A DNA stretch of 64,000 nt, from positions 5,461 through 69,460 of the forward strand of contig JBDHVW010000040.1 in the NCBI GenBank assembly GCA_039809865.1. The letters run 5' to 3'. Below the pieces are notes generated by a model that did not search any database, had not been told where the DNA came from, and worked only from the letters and a program-made list of their open reading frames with translations. The first letter of the stretch is position 1, and each line of letters starts with the position of its first letter. The position numbers and the translations under genes are program-made. Shown here one piece after another: positions 30,772 to 40,580 of the stretch. The DNA is from QWHO01 sp039809865 (GTDB taxonomy: Bacteria; Vulcanimicrobiota; Xenobia; Xenobiales; QWHO01).

Positions 30772-32861
30772 GGCAGCGCCCCCGCCAGATACCGCAACGT
30801 GCCAGGGATGTCCACCAGATAATCCCGCACCACCTCCAGCGAACGCTGCCGGGGCAAAGCCTCCTGGAACTTGCTCAGCCGGTAGTCGGGCATGGCGCGC
30901 AACAGGTCATCCCCCATCGCTTCCCAGGTCTCGAAAGAGGCCAGCTCGCGCAGTGCGGTCTCCACGGCGACGCTCCCCTCGCGCCGCACCCGCAGGCGGA
31001 AGTTGTCCGCCGCCACGGTCCATCCGAAGCGCAATCCGAGGCCATACTTGAGGGTCTGGTTGACCGCCCCGCCAGCGTAGGTCCAGACCAGCTCGTCCTC
31101 GGGGCCCACCTCGACCGTCAGCCGGCCGTGCCCGGCGCGCTCGGCTCGCAACGAGTCAACTCGTGAGCGGGCCGTCTCGTCCAGGTAGGGCAGCGAAGGC
31201 GGGGACCCTAGCAGAGCGGCCATCTTGCGGCACACGTCGTAGCCCAGGAACTGGGGGATATAGCCCGCCCAGGTCGGCTTCTTGCCGGCCGGGGCAGGCA
31301 CCACTTCGAGGACCCGCTCTTTGTGCAAAACCTGCCGCACGAGCCAGGCCCGGCCGCCCAGCAGAAACGAGCTCATCTCGGGCACCAGCTTGTCCACGAA
31401 CGACTGCTCCAGCGAGCCGACGTCCCGCCCTCCCTCGGTCAGCACGCGATAGAGCTGGGGGGTGGAGAAGACGGCGTACATCTCCATGAAGTTCTTGCGG
31501 CCAAAAACCCGCTCGGCCTTCTCCCCCATCGAAAGGAGGCCCCCGGACCGGAAGAGGTAGTCCTCCCGGACCATGTGCTCGACCAGCTCGTCGAACTCGG
31601 CGCGGGTGATCCCGGAGAAATCGGGCACGTGACCGAGCTCGTCCCAGCAGCCTTCCGGACTGACGCCGCCATACTGCAGGGTCAAAGCCAGCAGCTGGTG
31701 GACCAGCACCGGCCAGCAGCGAGTCTGGACCTTGACCGACTCGACCCATCCCTCGCGGGCCAGCTCGACGAGCGCGGCCGCCTGCAGCACGACCTCGGCG
31801 TCCTGGCACAGGAACAGGGTATTGGCCTTCTGGCCGGCGCGCCGCCCCGTGCGCCCCATCCGCTGCAGGAAGGAAGACACGGTGGACGGTGACTCGGCCT
31901 GCAAAACCCGGTCGAGATCGCCCACGTCGATGCCCAGCTCGAGCGTCGAGGTGCAGGCGATCATGGCGTTGGTGCCGTGATGAAAGCGGTGCTCGGCGGC
32001 CTGGCGCTCCTCGAGCGAGACAGAGCTGTGATGCACGAAAACATCGATCCCGCGGCCCCGCAGCCGCTGGGCCACCGCTTCGGTGAGGGCCCGGCTCTGG
32101 CAGAAGAACAGGCTCTTCTGGCCCTGGGCCACCCCGGCGGCGTTCCTGGCCACGGCCTCCTCGCTCTCGCAGTAGCGGATCCGGATCTCGCGCGCGCTGG
32201 GGGGTTTGGGCGGGTCGACCACGCGCCCCTCGCGCCGGGAAGAGCCGCGCAGCCAGACCAGGATGTCTTGCGGGTTCCCCACCGTGGCCGAGAGCCCGAT
32301 GCGCTGGACGTCGTGCTTGGAACAACGAGCGATCCGCTCGAGCACGCACATGAGGTGGGCACCGCGATCCGTGCCGGCCAGGGCGTGGACCTCATCGATG
32401 ACCACGGCGCGCAGATCGGCGAAGAGTTTGGGATGCGGCACCTTGGGAGAGAGCAACATCACCTCGAGTGACTCGGGCGTGGTCATCAGGAGCTCCGCAG
32501 GCTCCTTCAGGAAGTGCCGCCGGTCGGTGGCGCTGGTGTCGCCGTGCCAGAGAAAGCGACGCAACCCAACCATCTCGGTGTAGGTCCCCAGGCGCTCGGC
32601 CTGGTTGTTCAGCAAAGCTTTGATGGGAGCGAGGTAGAGGGCGCCCACCCCCGTCGGCCGAGACTCCATGAGCTGGGCCACGACGGGGAACATGGAGGCC
32701 TCGGTCTTGCCGCCCGCCGTGGGGGCCAGGATGACCGCGTTGCAGCCGTCCAGGAGAGCTGCGCCCGACTCTTCCTGAACCGGGCGCAGACTGGTCCAGC
32801 CCAGCCGAGACACGATCGCTTCTTGCAGACGAGGCGGGAAGCGGGCGAAGGTGTTGGCCAC
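30768..32861 (-). CDS. brxHI: BREX type 6 helicase BrxHI (DEAD/DEAH, Lhr-like)
   Basis: This 697-residue SF2 helicase has VILAPTAGGKTEASMFPV (Walker A, about 43-60), TTPESLEVML, VVIDEVHALAG (DEVH box, about 151-161), IGLSATVGNP (motif III), TSTLELGIDVGDLDRVLQ and QRMGRTGRRAG (motif VI). The C-terminal 250 residues resemble the winged-helix and beta extension of Lhr-type helicases. The GTG start follows the brxD stop by 3 bases. BREX type 6 includes a helicase of this kind next to brxD, which is the order seen here. It is expected to remodel DNA or protein-DNA complexes during phage exclusion. Confidence 0.88.
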   Translation of the reverse strand: MANTFARFPPRLQEAIVSRLGWTSLRPVQEESGAALLDGCNAVILAPTAGGKTEASMFPVVAQLMESRPTGVGALYLAPIKALLNNQAERLGTYTEMVGLRRFLWHGDTSATDRRHFLKEPAELLMTTPESLEVMLLSPKVPHPKLFADLRAVVIDEVHALAGTDRGAHLMCVLERIARCSKHDVQRIGLSATVGNPQDILVWLRGSSRREGRVVDPPKPPSAREIRIRYCESEEAVARNAAGVAQGQKSLFFCQSRALTEAVAQRLRGRGIDVFVHHSSVSLEERQAAEHRFHHGTNAMIACTSTLELGIDVGDLDRVLQAESPSTVSSFLQRMGRTGRRAGQKANTLFLCQDAEVVLQAAALVELAREGWVESVKVQTRCWPVLVHQLLALTLQYGGVSPEGCWDELGHVPDFSGITRAEFDELVEHMVREDYLFRSGGLLSMGEKAERVFGRKNFMEMYAVFSTPQLYRVLTEGGRDVGSLEQSFVDKLVPEMSSFLLGGRAWLVRQVLHKERVLEVVPAPAGKKPTWAGYIPQFLGYDVCRKMAALLGSPPSLPYLDETARSRVDSLRAERAGHGRLTVEVGPEDELVWTYAGGAVNQTLKYGLGLRFGWTVAADNFRLRVRREGSVAVETALRELASFETWEAMGDDLLRAMPDYRLSKFQEALPRQRSLEVVRDYLVDIPGTLRYLAGALP

Positions 32862-32864
32862 CGG

Positions 32865-34169
32865 CTAGAACTGCACCAGCTCGTAGCCGCCTGCGTCGTC
32901 GGGCTCCTCCTCATACAACGGCTTGCCCTCGAGCAGGGCGGTCTCCTCCGGCTTTGGCTCGGCCGGCTCGAGTTTCTCGAGCTCGCGAGGGTCGTAGGCC
33001 TCGTGCTGATCCACCAGGTCGAGCATCCCCACGAACTGGCGCAAGAACTGGCGTGGCACCACCCCCACGTCACCCCGGAACCCCTCGGTTACGCGGCCCA
33101 CGAGTGCATCGATGACCTCGCGGGAGACCTTCTCCTGCACCCGCTTGTCCCCCCGGTAGAGGTCGCGCAAGCGAATGGCCACGTTGCGCAGTCGCACCGC
33201 GTCGAAGGGACGGAGCTCGAGTTGAGGCTGCCGCAGGTTGACGAAATCGCCCGACTTCTCCAGCTTGACCCGATCGTGCAGCGGAGCCAGGCCCTGCACT
33301 CCTCGACTGGTGTCGAAGAAATCCGGGGTCCCGGTAAAGACCCAGAGCAGACCTTTGAAGCTGTCGCTGGAGTCGATGATCTGGCGGATCCCGTTGAGCG
33401 ATTTCTGGCGCGAATCTTTGCGCATGCGCAAGATCGTCTCGGCCTCGTCCACCACGATGACCAGGCCTTTGTAGCCCGCGGCTTTGATGATCTCGAGGAT
33501 GCCGTTGAGGTAGTTCATCGCGTCCTGGCTCGAGATGTCCCCCCTCACCTGGGCGCGACTCTTGGCGGCCGCGGCCACGTTCTGACTGCCACAGAGCCAG
33601 GAGAGCAGGGAGCCGGCCTCGGCCAGCTTTCCCTCTTGCTTGAGCTCGAAGATGGCCGTGATAACGCGCACCATGTCCTGAGGAACTTTGCCCCGGGTGG
33701 CTGACTGCAGGTCGTCCTTCAGCCGCGCCACCACGCGCTGGTCGAAGTCGGGGGCATCCTCATCGGCACCGGCTGCCAGGAGGCCTTCCTCCACCCGGCC
33801 GATCCAGCGGTCCAGGATGTCGCCCAGCGCGGAGCGCTCGCAATAGGCGGTGGAGAGCTCCTGCATGACCTTGCGATAGAGCTCGTCGAACTTGTAGAAG
33901 TGGAGGTCGTTGTCGGACACCACCACGAAGCTGGCGGCGAAATTTCGCTCCAGGGCGTCCAGCATCACCAGCCGGGACATGAACGTTTTGCCGCAGCCAT
34001 AGCCGCCTCGCAAGAATTTGAACGCGCCTTCGCCATCCTCGGCGATCTTGAGCTGACGGGCCAGCTCGGCGCGAGGGCCCTCCACGCCCACGGCAAACGT
34101 ATCCAGCCCGCGCTGGGGCACCACGCCGGAGCGCAGGCGCTCGAAGATGTGCTCGATATCTTTGGCCAA
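32865..34169 (-). CDS. brxD: BREX ATP-binding protein BrxD
   Basis: This 434-residue ATPase has FKFLRGGYGCGKTFMSRLVM (Walker A, about 51-70), HFYKFDELYRKVMQEL, then GLVIVVDEAETILRMR (Walker B, about 243-258). GLLWVFTGTPDFFDTSRGVQG and RPFDAVRLRNVAIRLRDLY are characteristic of the BrxD/DUF2791-type ATPases. A tail rich in Glu and Pro follows. In BREX types 2 and 6 this protein accompanies the helicase. The gene lies 9 bases after the pglZ stop and is followed by brxHI after 3 bases. Its exact biochemical part in BREX is not known. Confidence 0.9.
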   Translation of the reverse strand: MAKDIEHIFERLRSGVVPQRGLDTFAVGVEGPRAELARQLKIAEDGEGAFKFLRGGYGCGKTFMSRLVMLDALERNFAASFVVVSDNDLHFYKFDELYRKVMQELSTAYCERSALGDILDRWIGRVEEGLLAAGADEDAPDFDQRVVARLKDDLQSATRGKVPQDMVRVITAIFELKQEGKLAEAGSLLSWLCGSQNVAAAAKSRAQVRGDISSQDAMNYLNGILEIIKAAGYKGLVIVVDEAETILRMRKDSRQKSLNGIRQIIDSSDSFKGLLWVFTGTPDFFDTSRGVQGLAPLHDRVKLEKSGDFVNLRQPQLELRPFDAVRLRNVAIRLRDLYRGDKRVQEKVSREVIDALVGRVTEGFRGDVGVVPRQFLRQFVGMLDLVDQHEAYDPRELEKLEPAEPKPEETALLEGKPLYEEEPDDAGGYELVQF

Positions 34170-34178
34170 GGTGCCTCC

Positions 34179-36977
34179 TCAGTCTTTCAGATAGCGCTTG
34201 CCGGCGCCGGTGGTTTCCACGCGGACGCTGAAAGGCAAGTAGCGCAAGAAGGATTCCCATTCGAGGGTGAAGCGCCGGATGACCGAGCGCCTCTCCAGGA
34301 TCGTCCGGACCTCGGCCTCTTCGATACTGGCGAACTTCTCGATGTGCTGGAAGACGCGCACGATGGCCGGCTCGTCGAAGTGGTCCACCCAGGAAAGCGC
34401 CTCGGGAGTCGCGGCCGGGGCCGGCCCGGTGGCGATCACATCGAAGAATTCTGCCAACGGGAGAGCCTCGACGTTCTCGGTGCCGTCCGGATGGTAAAGC
34501 TCGAGGTGCACTCGGGCAGCTCCACTGCCCTGGAGCTTGAAGAACACTTCGGCTTCCTGACCGAGCTCCAGGTGCAGCTGCTGGTTGACGAGCCGGGCGC
34601 CCTGCGCCTGCTGGATCAGGACCTCGACCTTTTCCGCCCCGCGCACCCGCAGCGCGATCGGCAAAACGGGCGGCACGGCGTAGCCCAGGACCCCCTCGGA
34701 AACATCCTGAAGCGTGACTCTGAGCCGGCTGTAGTCCATGAACGGAGCCAGCACCTGGGCCGCGAGCCGATAGCGGGCCAGCCCGAACGACGCCGGTCCC
34801 GTCCGATAGGAGACGCTGAGCACGGGAATGACGCGCTCTTGCAGGCTGTTCCCCCCGTGAACGAAGGTGCTGGCGCCGGTCACCTTCCTCTTGAACACCC
34901 GGCTGTCGCGCAGGAACATCAGGTGCCCTTCGGCATTCCCGTAATTGAGCGAACGGAGAGGCACCGTGGCCATCGATTCGTCCCGGATGGGAGTATCGGT
35001 CAGGATGAAGCGGCGGTCGACCTCTCCCCCGTGATAGGTGCACGGCTCGCGCGAATCGTCCAGCAGGAGGAAGCCGTGGTCGGAGGAGATCACGAACTCG
35101 TCCACGCCCGCATTGCGCAGATGCTGAACGGCCGAGCGTAGCTGGCCCAGCCAGCGGTCATAGGTGGCGAGGCCGATGTCCGACTCGCCGGACTCGTCGA
35201 TCTCCCGGCTGTGGACCACGATCAGGGCGGCACTCTTGACCTGTTTGGCCAGCTTCTCGGGAGCGGTGTTGATCACGTCGAGCAGGGTCAACCGCAAGGG
35301 AGTACGGCGGGAGCCGCTGTGCAGACTCAGGCTGCGCTCGCCCATGGCGCGCACTCGCTGCTCGGTGTTTCGCACCGAGTATTCACCCGCCCGAAAGCCG
35401 TTGAAGGGCTTGTTGTCCAGCATCAGGTTGCCGTCTCGGGAAACCGGAGCCAGCACGTTCATTCCCACCGCCGTGATGCTGGGCAGCTCGGAGTAACGGG
35501 CCTTCAAGTGGACCTGACCCTCGAGCTGCTCGGCCAGCTCCACCGCCATCTCGAAGCGCAAGGCGTCCACCATGAAGAACGCCACGCGCCCGTCCGCGCT
35601 CTGGGTCATCGGATGCACGACCTGCTCGTAGAGCTGCCGCTGCTGGAGCAGGGGGGGTGGCAAGAATCCATGCTCGCTGCAGAGGTCGGAGAAGGCGGCC
35701 GTCAATTCGTCCAGCCAGTCCCGGTAACGGCGGCGCACCTGGCTGCAGGCCCCCTCCAGTCCCGTGAAATGGGGCAGCTGGGGATTGAGGAGCTGCATCC
35801 TCTCCTGCTCGAAGTGGCGGTGAGAGCGGTCCACGGCCTGGGCGCCGCCGGGGCCGGTGTAACGTTCCAGCGCGTCCTCCAGGCTGCGCGCGCCCCGCAG
35901 GGGTTGACGGCAATCGACCAGGGACTTGCCCAGGCGGGCGGCGCTCTGGACCAGGCTCCATTCCTGGCGTCGAAACAGGTCTCGTTGCACCCAGACCGAG
36001 GGGGCTTCCAGGCGTGCCGTCGACCAGGTCAGGGCCTGGCCCCAATTCTCGTCCTGCAGGCAGGCCACCGCGGCCTCGAGCAGGCGCGTGTCCTCACGGC
36101 TGAACGTGTCGATCTTGCCCAGCTCCTCGGCGGTTCCCGCCTGCAGCTCCGGCTCCAGCAGGGTCTCCGTCTCCAGAGCGTAGGCTCGATACGATTCCGG
36201 AAAGCGGTCTCGCAGGTGATTCACCAGCGCCAGACTGGTCTTCTTGAGGGGCGCCGACAGCGTGGCCAGAGGGCGCAGCTCCGGCATCTGGGGAGCACGG
36301 CCCAGGTCGTTGACGTACTCCACCACCAGCAGCCACCCGACCCAGGTTTCCGTCAGGCTGCGCAAGCTCGGCTCGAGACCGAAGAACTCTTCGAACTCGG
36401 GGGAGAGCCCCGTGTGCCGGGCCAGAAACCGGCGCAAAGTCTCGCGGTCCTCCGGCTTCTGAATCTGGCGAACCAGCTCACCGGCCGGTCCCACGAGGCC
36501 GTCCAACACCCACTCGGGCTGCAAGGACTTGAGGAAGTCGTCCTCGGGGCTGAAGCCCTCCAGCCAGCGCTCGGCCTCGTCCAGCGTGTAGCCACCGCGG
36601 GCGAGAAACCGCTCGGTCTCGGCCGGGGGGACGCGGCCGGCGGCGACCTCCCGAACCAGCGTATCCAGGGACCGTTCGAAACGGGTTCCGGCGCGATAGG
36701 CCTCCAGCAGCGGGGTCTGGCGGATGGAGGTCTCGTTATGCCCGGGCACGTGGACCAGCAAGGGGGCTGGGTCGAGCCCTTCGTGCAGGTTCTCGAGCGC
36801 CAGCATGGATTCGAGAAAGCTCCCCCGAAAGGCGACCACGGGCGCGAAAAAATCGTTCCGCTCCAGCAGGCGGTCCACGAACGGAGTGTAGACGCCCTCC
36901 TTGTCGAGCCAGAGGACGAGCCCGCGCTCGCGCAGGCGCCCGGTGATCTGCTTTTCCAGAGTGGCGGTCAGGCTCAT
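34179..36977 (-). CDS. pglZ: BREX phosphatase-like protein PglZ
   Basis: This 932-residue protein starts at ATG 36977, overlapping the brxC stop as ATGA. LRERGLVLWLDKEGVYTPFVDRLL is a typical opening of PglZ proteins. The alkaline-phosphatase-superfamily core appears as VAFFMVDALRFEMAVELAEQL (metal-binding Asp near residue 465) and FVISSDHGFLLLDDS (Asp-His metal ligands near residue 635). YHGGEVDRRFILTD and ASTFVHGGNSLQERVIPV continue the domain. A C-terminal beta region follows. PglZ is the hallmark of all BREX types and is needed for defence. Placement between brxC and brxD fits type 6 except that pglX is not between them. Confidence 0.93.
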   Translation of the reverse strand: MSLTATLEKQITGRLRERGLVLWLDKEGVYTPFVDRLLERNDFFAPVVAFRGSFLESMLALENLHEGLDPAPLLVHVPGHNETSIRQTPLLEAYRAGTRFERSLDTLVREVAAGRVPPAETERFLARGGYTLDEAERWLEGFSPEDDFLKSLQPEWVLDGLVGPAGELVRQIQKPEDRETLRRFLARHTGLSPEFEEFFGLEPSLRSLTETWVGWLLVVEYVNDLGRAPQMPELRPLATLSAPLKKTSLALVNHLRDRFPESYRAYALETETLLEPELQAGTAEELGKIDTFSREDTRLLEAAVACLQDENWGQALTWSTARLEAPSVWVQRDLFRRQEWSLVQSAARLGKSLVDCRQPLRGARSLEDALERYTGPGGAQAVDRSHRHFEQERMQLLNPQLPHFTGLEGACSQVRRRYRDWLDELTAAFSDLCSEHGFLPPPLLQQRQLYEQVVHPMTQSADGRVAFFMVDALRFEMAVELAEQLEGQVHLKARYSELPSITAVGMNVLAPVSRDGNLMLDNKPFNGFRAGEYSVRNTEQRVRAMGERSLSLHSGSRRTPLRLTLLDVINTAPEKLAKQVKSAALIVVHSREIDESGESDIGLATYDRWLGQLRSAVQHLRNAGVDEFVISSDHGFLLLDDSREPCTYHGGEVDRRFILTDTPIRDESMATVPLRSLNYGNAEGHLMFLRDSRVFKRKVTGASTFVHGGNSLQERVIPVLSVSYRTGPASFGLARYRLAAQVLAPFMDYSRLRVTLQDVSEGVLGYAVPPVLPIALRVRGAEKVEVLIQQAQGARLVNQQLHLELGQEAEVFFKLQGSGAARVHLELYHPDGTENVEALPLAEFFDVIATGPAPAATPEALSWVDHFDEPAIVRVFQHIEKFASIEEAEVRTILERRSVIRRFTLEWESFLRYLPFSVRVETTGAGKRYLKD

Positions 36978-39900
36978 GAGACGATCCGAACCCGGATCCC
37001 AGGTTTCAATTGGGCTGTCAGGCGTTCGCGCACCTGGGCCAGCCAGGCGTCCACCTCGGCCACGTCGGAGAACTCCTGGCCGGTGGTGCGCAACTTCACT
37101 GGGACCACATGCACGTGCTCGAGGATCTCGTCTAGACGCCGGTTGCAATCTTCCTCGGCCTCCTCGAGGCGGTTGGGAACCGAGTCGCGCAGGAAGGCCA
37201 GGCCCGGTTGAGTCGCCTCGGGGCTGGTCTCGCACCGGCTCTCGCGCAAGGGGCGCAGCACGTGATCGGCCTGCTCGGGCGTGAGACTGCTGAAACCGGC
37301 TCGCAACACGACCCGCCCGCGAAGCTCCTCGTAGAGTTCTTCCTGGTGTCGCAAGTAGTCTGCGCGGACTTCGCGGTAGCGAGCCTGGATGCGGTCGGCT
37401 GACTGCTGGAGCTCTCCCAGGTCTTTCCAGGGTTGACTGGCCTCGAGTTGCCGGTCCAGAGCGACCCAATCGGCGGCCAGCTGCTGCTCGAAACCGACCT
37501 GGCTCAGTTGCTCGAATTCGATGGTGCGAACCCGGTTCAGATGGTTGAGCTCTTTGAGGGCGAGCTCGGTCAGGTCGTTCAGGTAGTCGTTGAGCAGGTG
37601 CAGTCCGTCCGCGAGCTCGTTGAGGTGCTGCTTGACCGTAAGGAGAGTGTCCTCGACCAGCCGCGAGCTGACACACTTGGCCAGAACGGTCTGCAGGCGA
37701 TCGAGAGCCGGGGGCACGTCGGGTTGCCGGGGAAGCCGGTTGAACCGTCTCTGCAGCTCGCGCAACCGCTCGGCCTGGGCCGGAAAGTGCTTGAAAATGG
37801 CATCCGCCAGATGTTCGTTCTCGGGGTCCGTCTCCAGGCTCAGTTTGCTCTGTAAGAATTTATGGATGGCGATGCGGTCACGGCCCGTGAAAACTTCGGA
37901 GGCCGGAAAGATGTCGGCCGCTTTGAAATCCTTGTCCTTGCGGAACAGGTCCTGGACATCGGGGTCGTTGACGGACGTGATCTTGGTGCCCGAGGAGCGC
38001 AAGAAGACCAGGCTGCCACGCAACAAACCCAGCACGCAAGCGCGCACGACGTCGGGAGCGTAGCCGCAAGGCGGACCTCCGAATTCGCTCAGGAGGTTGG
38101 CGCCGGTGACCCCGCTCTGGGCTGCGATGTGCTCGCGAATCTTGGTCGGCACCTCGCCCTTGCAGGTGGCCCGATAGCGGCCCGAGTCCAATTCGAGAAT
38201 CCCCAGTCCCTTGACGAACTTGTCGCTCACGCCGCTCAGGTTGTAGTCCAGCAGTTGCTTCATGTCGCCTTCGGTGATGGCCAGGTCCAGGTAGTGAGGG
38301 TACAGCCCGGGCAGGGCTTCCTCTGCGGCCGACTGCACGACACTGGCGAAATTCCGCGCGTAATTCTCCCGTGACAGCTTGCGGGCGCGAAAGTAGAGCT
38401 CGCCCTCGAGGTAGCACTCGGCGACCAGGCGGGCGACCTCCTCCTCGAGATGGTCGAGCCGGGTCTGCTCGTCGTAGACGAAACGCCTCTTGGTCTCCGG
38501 CAGAGACTGCAGGCGCGGCGCATAACGCCCCACGATGTGCTGGGAGCGCACCAGCTCACGCGTCTTCGCCTCGAGGGCGGCGGCCGGGCCGTTGACCCAG
38601 ATCAGACGGTTCCGGCGCAGTCCGGAGTCGCTTTCTTTGAGCCAGTTCTCTTCCTTGCGGTCCTCCTGACGCGTCAGGAAGTGAAAATCGAAGGCCACCA
38701 CAGCCGCGTCATTGGGGGCCAGCAAGCGTTCGTCGCGGGCGCCCTGCCCATAACTGAAGCTGGCCGCCAGCGGGAAGGGGCGGTTTTTGAATTTGGGGCG
38801 TCCCGCCTGGCCCAGGAGGTCGCGCAGCTTCTCGCGCACCAGGTCGCTGATCGCCTGGCTGGTGACTCCGTAGGAATCGCGCTCGCGCGACCACTCCTGG
38901 CCGGCCGAGCTCTGAATCTTGTAGCCCGTCTTCTCGGAACGGGACAAGAACCCGAGCTCGTTGAGCTTCTCCAGGGCCCGGCTGATGGCTTCGACCTGAC
39001 TGCCGGCCCCCAGGCGCGCGTAGAGACAGCTGGCCACCAGCTCGGGGGTGGTCGGCTCCAGGTCCTGGATCAGCTCGAGCAACGCCACGGCCTTGGCCAC
39101 CTTGACGGCCAGCTCATCCCGCGAGAGCTCCTCGTGATTCCCCAGCCGGGCCATCGTGTTCTGCACGTCGGCGTCCAGGGCGGTGTATTGGACGTCGTAG
39201 ATCTGGTCGATCGTCAGGAGGCTCCCCAGGGGCTGCTGCCCCAGCTTCAGCTCCCGAAACAGCTCGCCCAGCAGCTGCAACAGGCCGCGGATGGCGTGAT
39301 CGTCCCCCTTCACTCGGGTGGAGCGAGCTCGAAGATTGCTGGTAATCTGCATCAGGAGGTCGACCTGGCCGGGCAGCATCGGATAGACTTCGAGGAAATC
39401 GAGATCCGTGATGCCGTCGCACTTGTAGCCATAGAGCTGGAGGTCGGGACGGTGCTGATCGAACAGCTCCTTGAGCTCCTTCACTTTGTCGGGAGCCTTC
39501 TTCAGCAGACGCTTGTGGACCACGTCGCGGATGTTGGTGGGCGCCAGGTGCACTCGCAAGCGGGGCGGGAAGCGGTCTTTCAGTTTGGCGATGTTGCTGC
39601 CCTCGAGGTCCTCCTCGAGCTTCTGCTGGCCGGTCGCCAGCAACCACACCCGGCCCTTGAGCCGCTGCCCCAGCGCAGCCACAAAGCTCTGGAGCTTGAG
39701 CATGCGGTTCTCGTTGGCGTGGATGTACTGGCTCACCTCGTCGACCACCAGGAAGAGCGTCTTTCCGGGGGCCCGGAAGCCCAGCATCGACTCGAGGTCG
39801 CGCACCGTCTCGTCCACCGACGTTCCAGCGCCGGTCTTGTCGCCGGTGCGGATGTCGAGCCAGGACACCGGGTCCTCGTAACGGGTGGGGAACATCTCGT

Positions 39901-40579
39901 GCATGACCTCGGAGAAATGATCCTCGGCCAGACTCTCCCTGCGGGCCTGCTGCCAGGGCTTGCCGAGCGTCTTCTCGGCCATCTGGAGGAACTCCGGATA
40001 CTTGCCGTCCTGCTCGAGCTTGAGCTCGAAGTCGGCCACGGAATGGCTCTGGGGGCAATACTCCAGCCGCTCCTGCAGCTGCCGCTTGACTGCGCTATGG
40101 ATGTGCTCGTCATCGCGAGCCACCGCCCCGATGTCGAAAACGACCGCGAGCGGGTCCACCTTTGCCCGCATCTTCTCCCAGGAGGACCGGAGCTCGTGCT
40201 TGAGCGGAGAATCGTCCCGGCTCAACAGCGCCTCGGCCAGACTGCGCCCGTCGGGAAGCTGCCGGTTGTCCAGAGCCAGTCCCAGGAGCTTGGCGAAGCT
40301 ACTCTTGCCCGAGCCGTAGAAGCCCGAGATCCAGCACGCCGGAAGCTCCGAGCCTCCCTTCTTGTCCAGCTCGGCGGCCAGAGCTTCCAGCAGGTGCACA
40401 TACTGCTCGTGGATGCCGTCCTTGATCTTCTTGCGACGGTCGTCTCCCTCGGCATAGCCTCCGGTGATGATGTACTCGCCGACCTCGGCCTCGAGCTTCT
40501 CGGGCTTCTGCTCGTGGAAGTAGATCACGGGTGGGATATCGCGGGTTACGTCGGCTTGGAAGATCTCCGAGATCAGCAT
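36974..40579 (-). CDS. brxC: BREX P-loop ATPase BrxC
   Basis: This 1201-residue protein is read from ATG 40579, 1 base after the brxB stop. MLISEIFQADVTRDIPPVIYFHEQKPEKLEAEVGEYIITGGY is the recognisable BrxC N-terminus. Walker A is GFYGSGKSS (86-94). KTLFLVVDEVSQYIHANENRM near residue 285 is the Walker B/sensor region. VWLLATGQQKLEEDL and FPPRLRVHLAPTNIRDVVHKRLL follow. The remainder is long helical sequence with coiled-coil character near the C-terminus. BrxC is a large ATPase required for BREX exclusion, with a DnaA/Orc-like core in known members. Length fits the family's usual 1100-1250 residues. Confidence 0.93.
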   Translation of the reverse strand: MLISEIFQADVTRDIPPVIYFHEQKPEKLEAEVGEYIITGGYAEGDDRRKKIKDGIHEQYVHLLEALAAELDKKGGSELPACWISGFYGSGKSSFAKLLGLALDNRQLPDGRSLAEALLSRDDSPLKHELRSSWEKMRAKVDPLAVVFDIGAVARDDEHIHSAVKRQLQERLEYCPQSHSVADFELKLEQDGKYPEFLQMAEKTLGKPWQQARRESLAEDHFSEVMHEMFPTRYEDPVSWLDIRTGDKTGAGTSVDETVRDLESMLGFRAPGKTLFLVVDEVSQYIHANENRMLKLQSFVAALGQRLKGRVWLLATGQQKLEEDLEGSNIAKLKDRFPPRLRVHLAPTNIRDVVHKRLLKKAPDKVKELKELFDQHRPDLQLYGYKCDGITDLDFLEVYPMLPGQVDLLMQITSNLRARSTRVKGDDHAIRGLLQLLGELFRELKLGQQPLGSLLTIDQIYDVQYTALDADVQNTMARLGNHEELSRDELAVKVAKAVALLELIQDLEPTTPELVASCLYARLGAGSQVEAISRALEKLNELGFLSRSEKTGYKIQSSAGQEWSRERDSYGVTSQAISDLVREKLRDLLGQAGRPKFKNRPFPLAASFSYGQGARDERLLAPNDAAVVAFDFHFLTRQEDRKEENWLKESDSGLRRNRLIWVNGPAAALEAKTRELVRSQHIVGRYAPRLQSLPETKRRFVYDEQTRLDHLEEEVARLVAECYLEGELYFRARKLSRENYARNFASVVQSAAEEALPGLYPHYLDLAITEGDMKQLLDYNLSGVSDKFVKGLGILELDSGRYRATCKGEVPTKIREHIAAQSGVTGANLLSEFGGPPCGYAPDVVRACVLGLLRGSLVFLRSSGTKITSVNDPDVQDLFRKDKDFKAADIFPASEVFTGRDRIAIHKFLQSKLSLETDPENEHLADAIFKHFPAQAERLRELQRRFNRLPRQPDVPPALDRLQTVLAKCVSSRLVEDTLLTVKQHLNELADGLHLLNDYLNDLTELALKELNHLNRVRTIEFEQLSQVGFEQQLAADWVALDRQLEASQPWKDLGELQQSADRIQARYREVRADYLRHQEELYEELRGRVVLRAGFSSLTPEQADHVLRPLRESRCETSPEATQPGLAFLRDSVPNRLEEAEEDCNRRLDEILEHVHVVPVKLRTTGQEFSDVAEVDAWLAQVRERLTAQLKPGIRVRIVS

Positions 40580-40580
40580 C

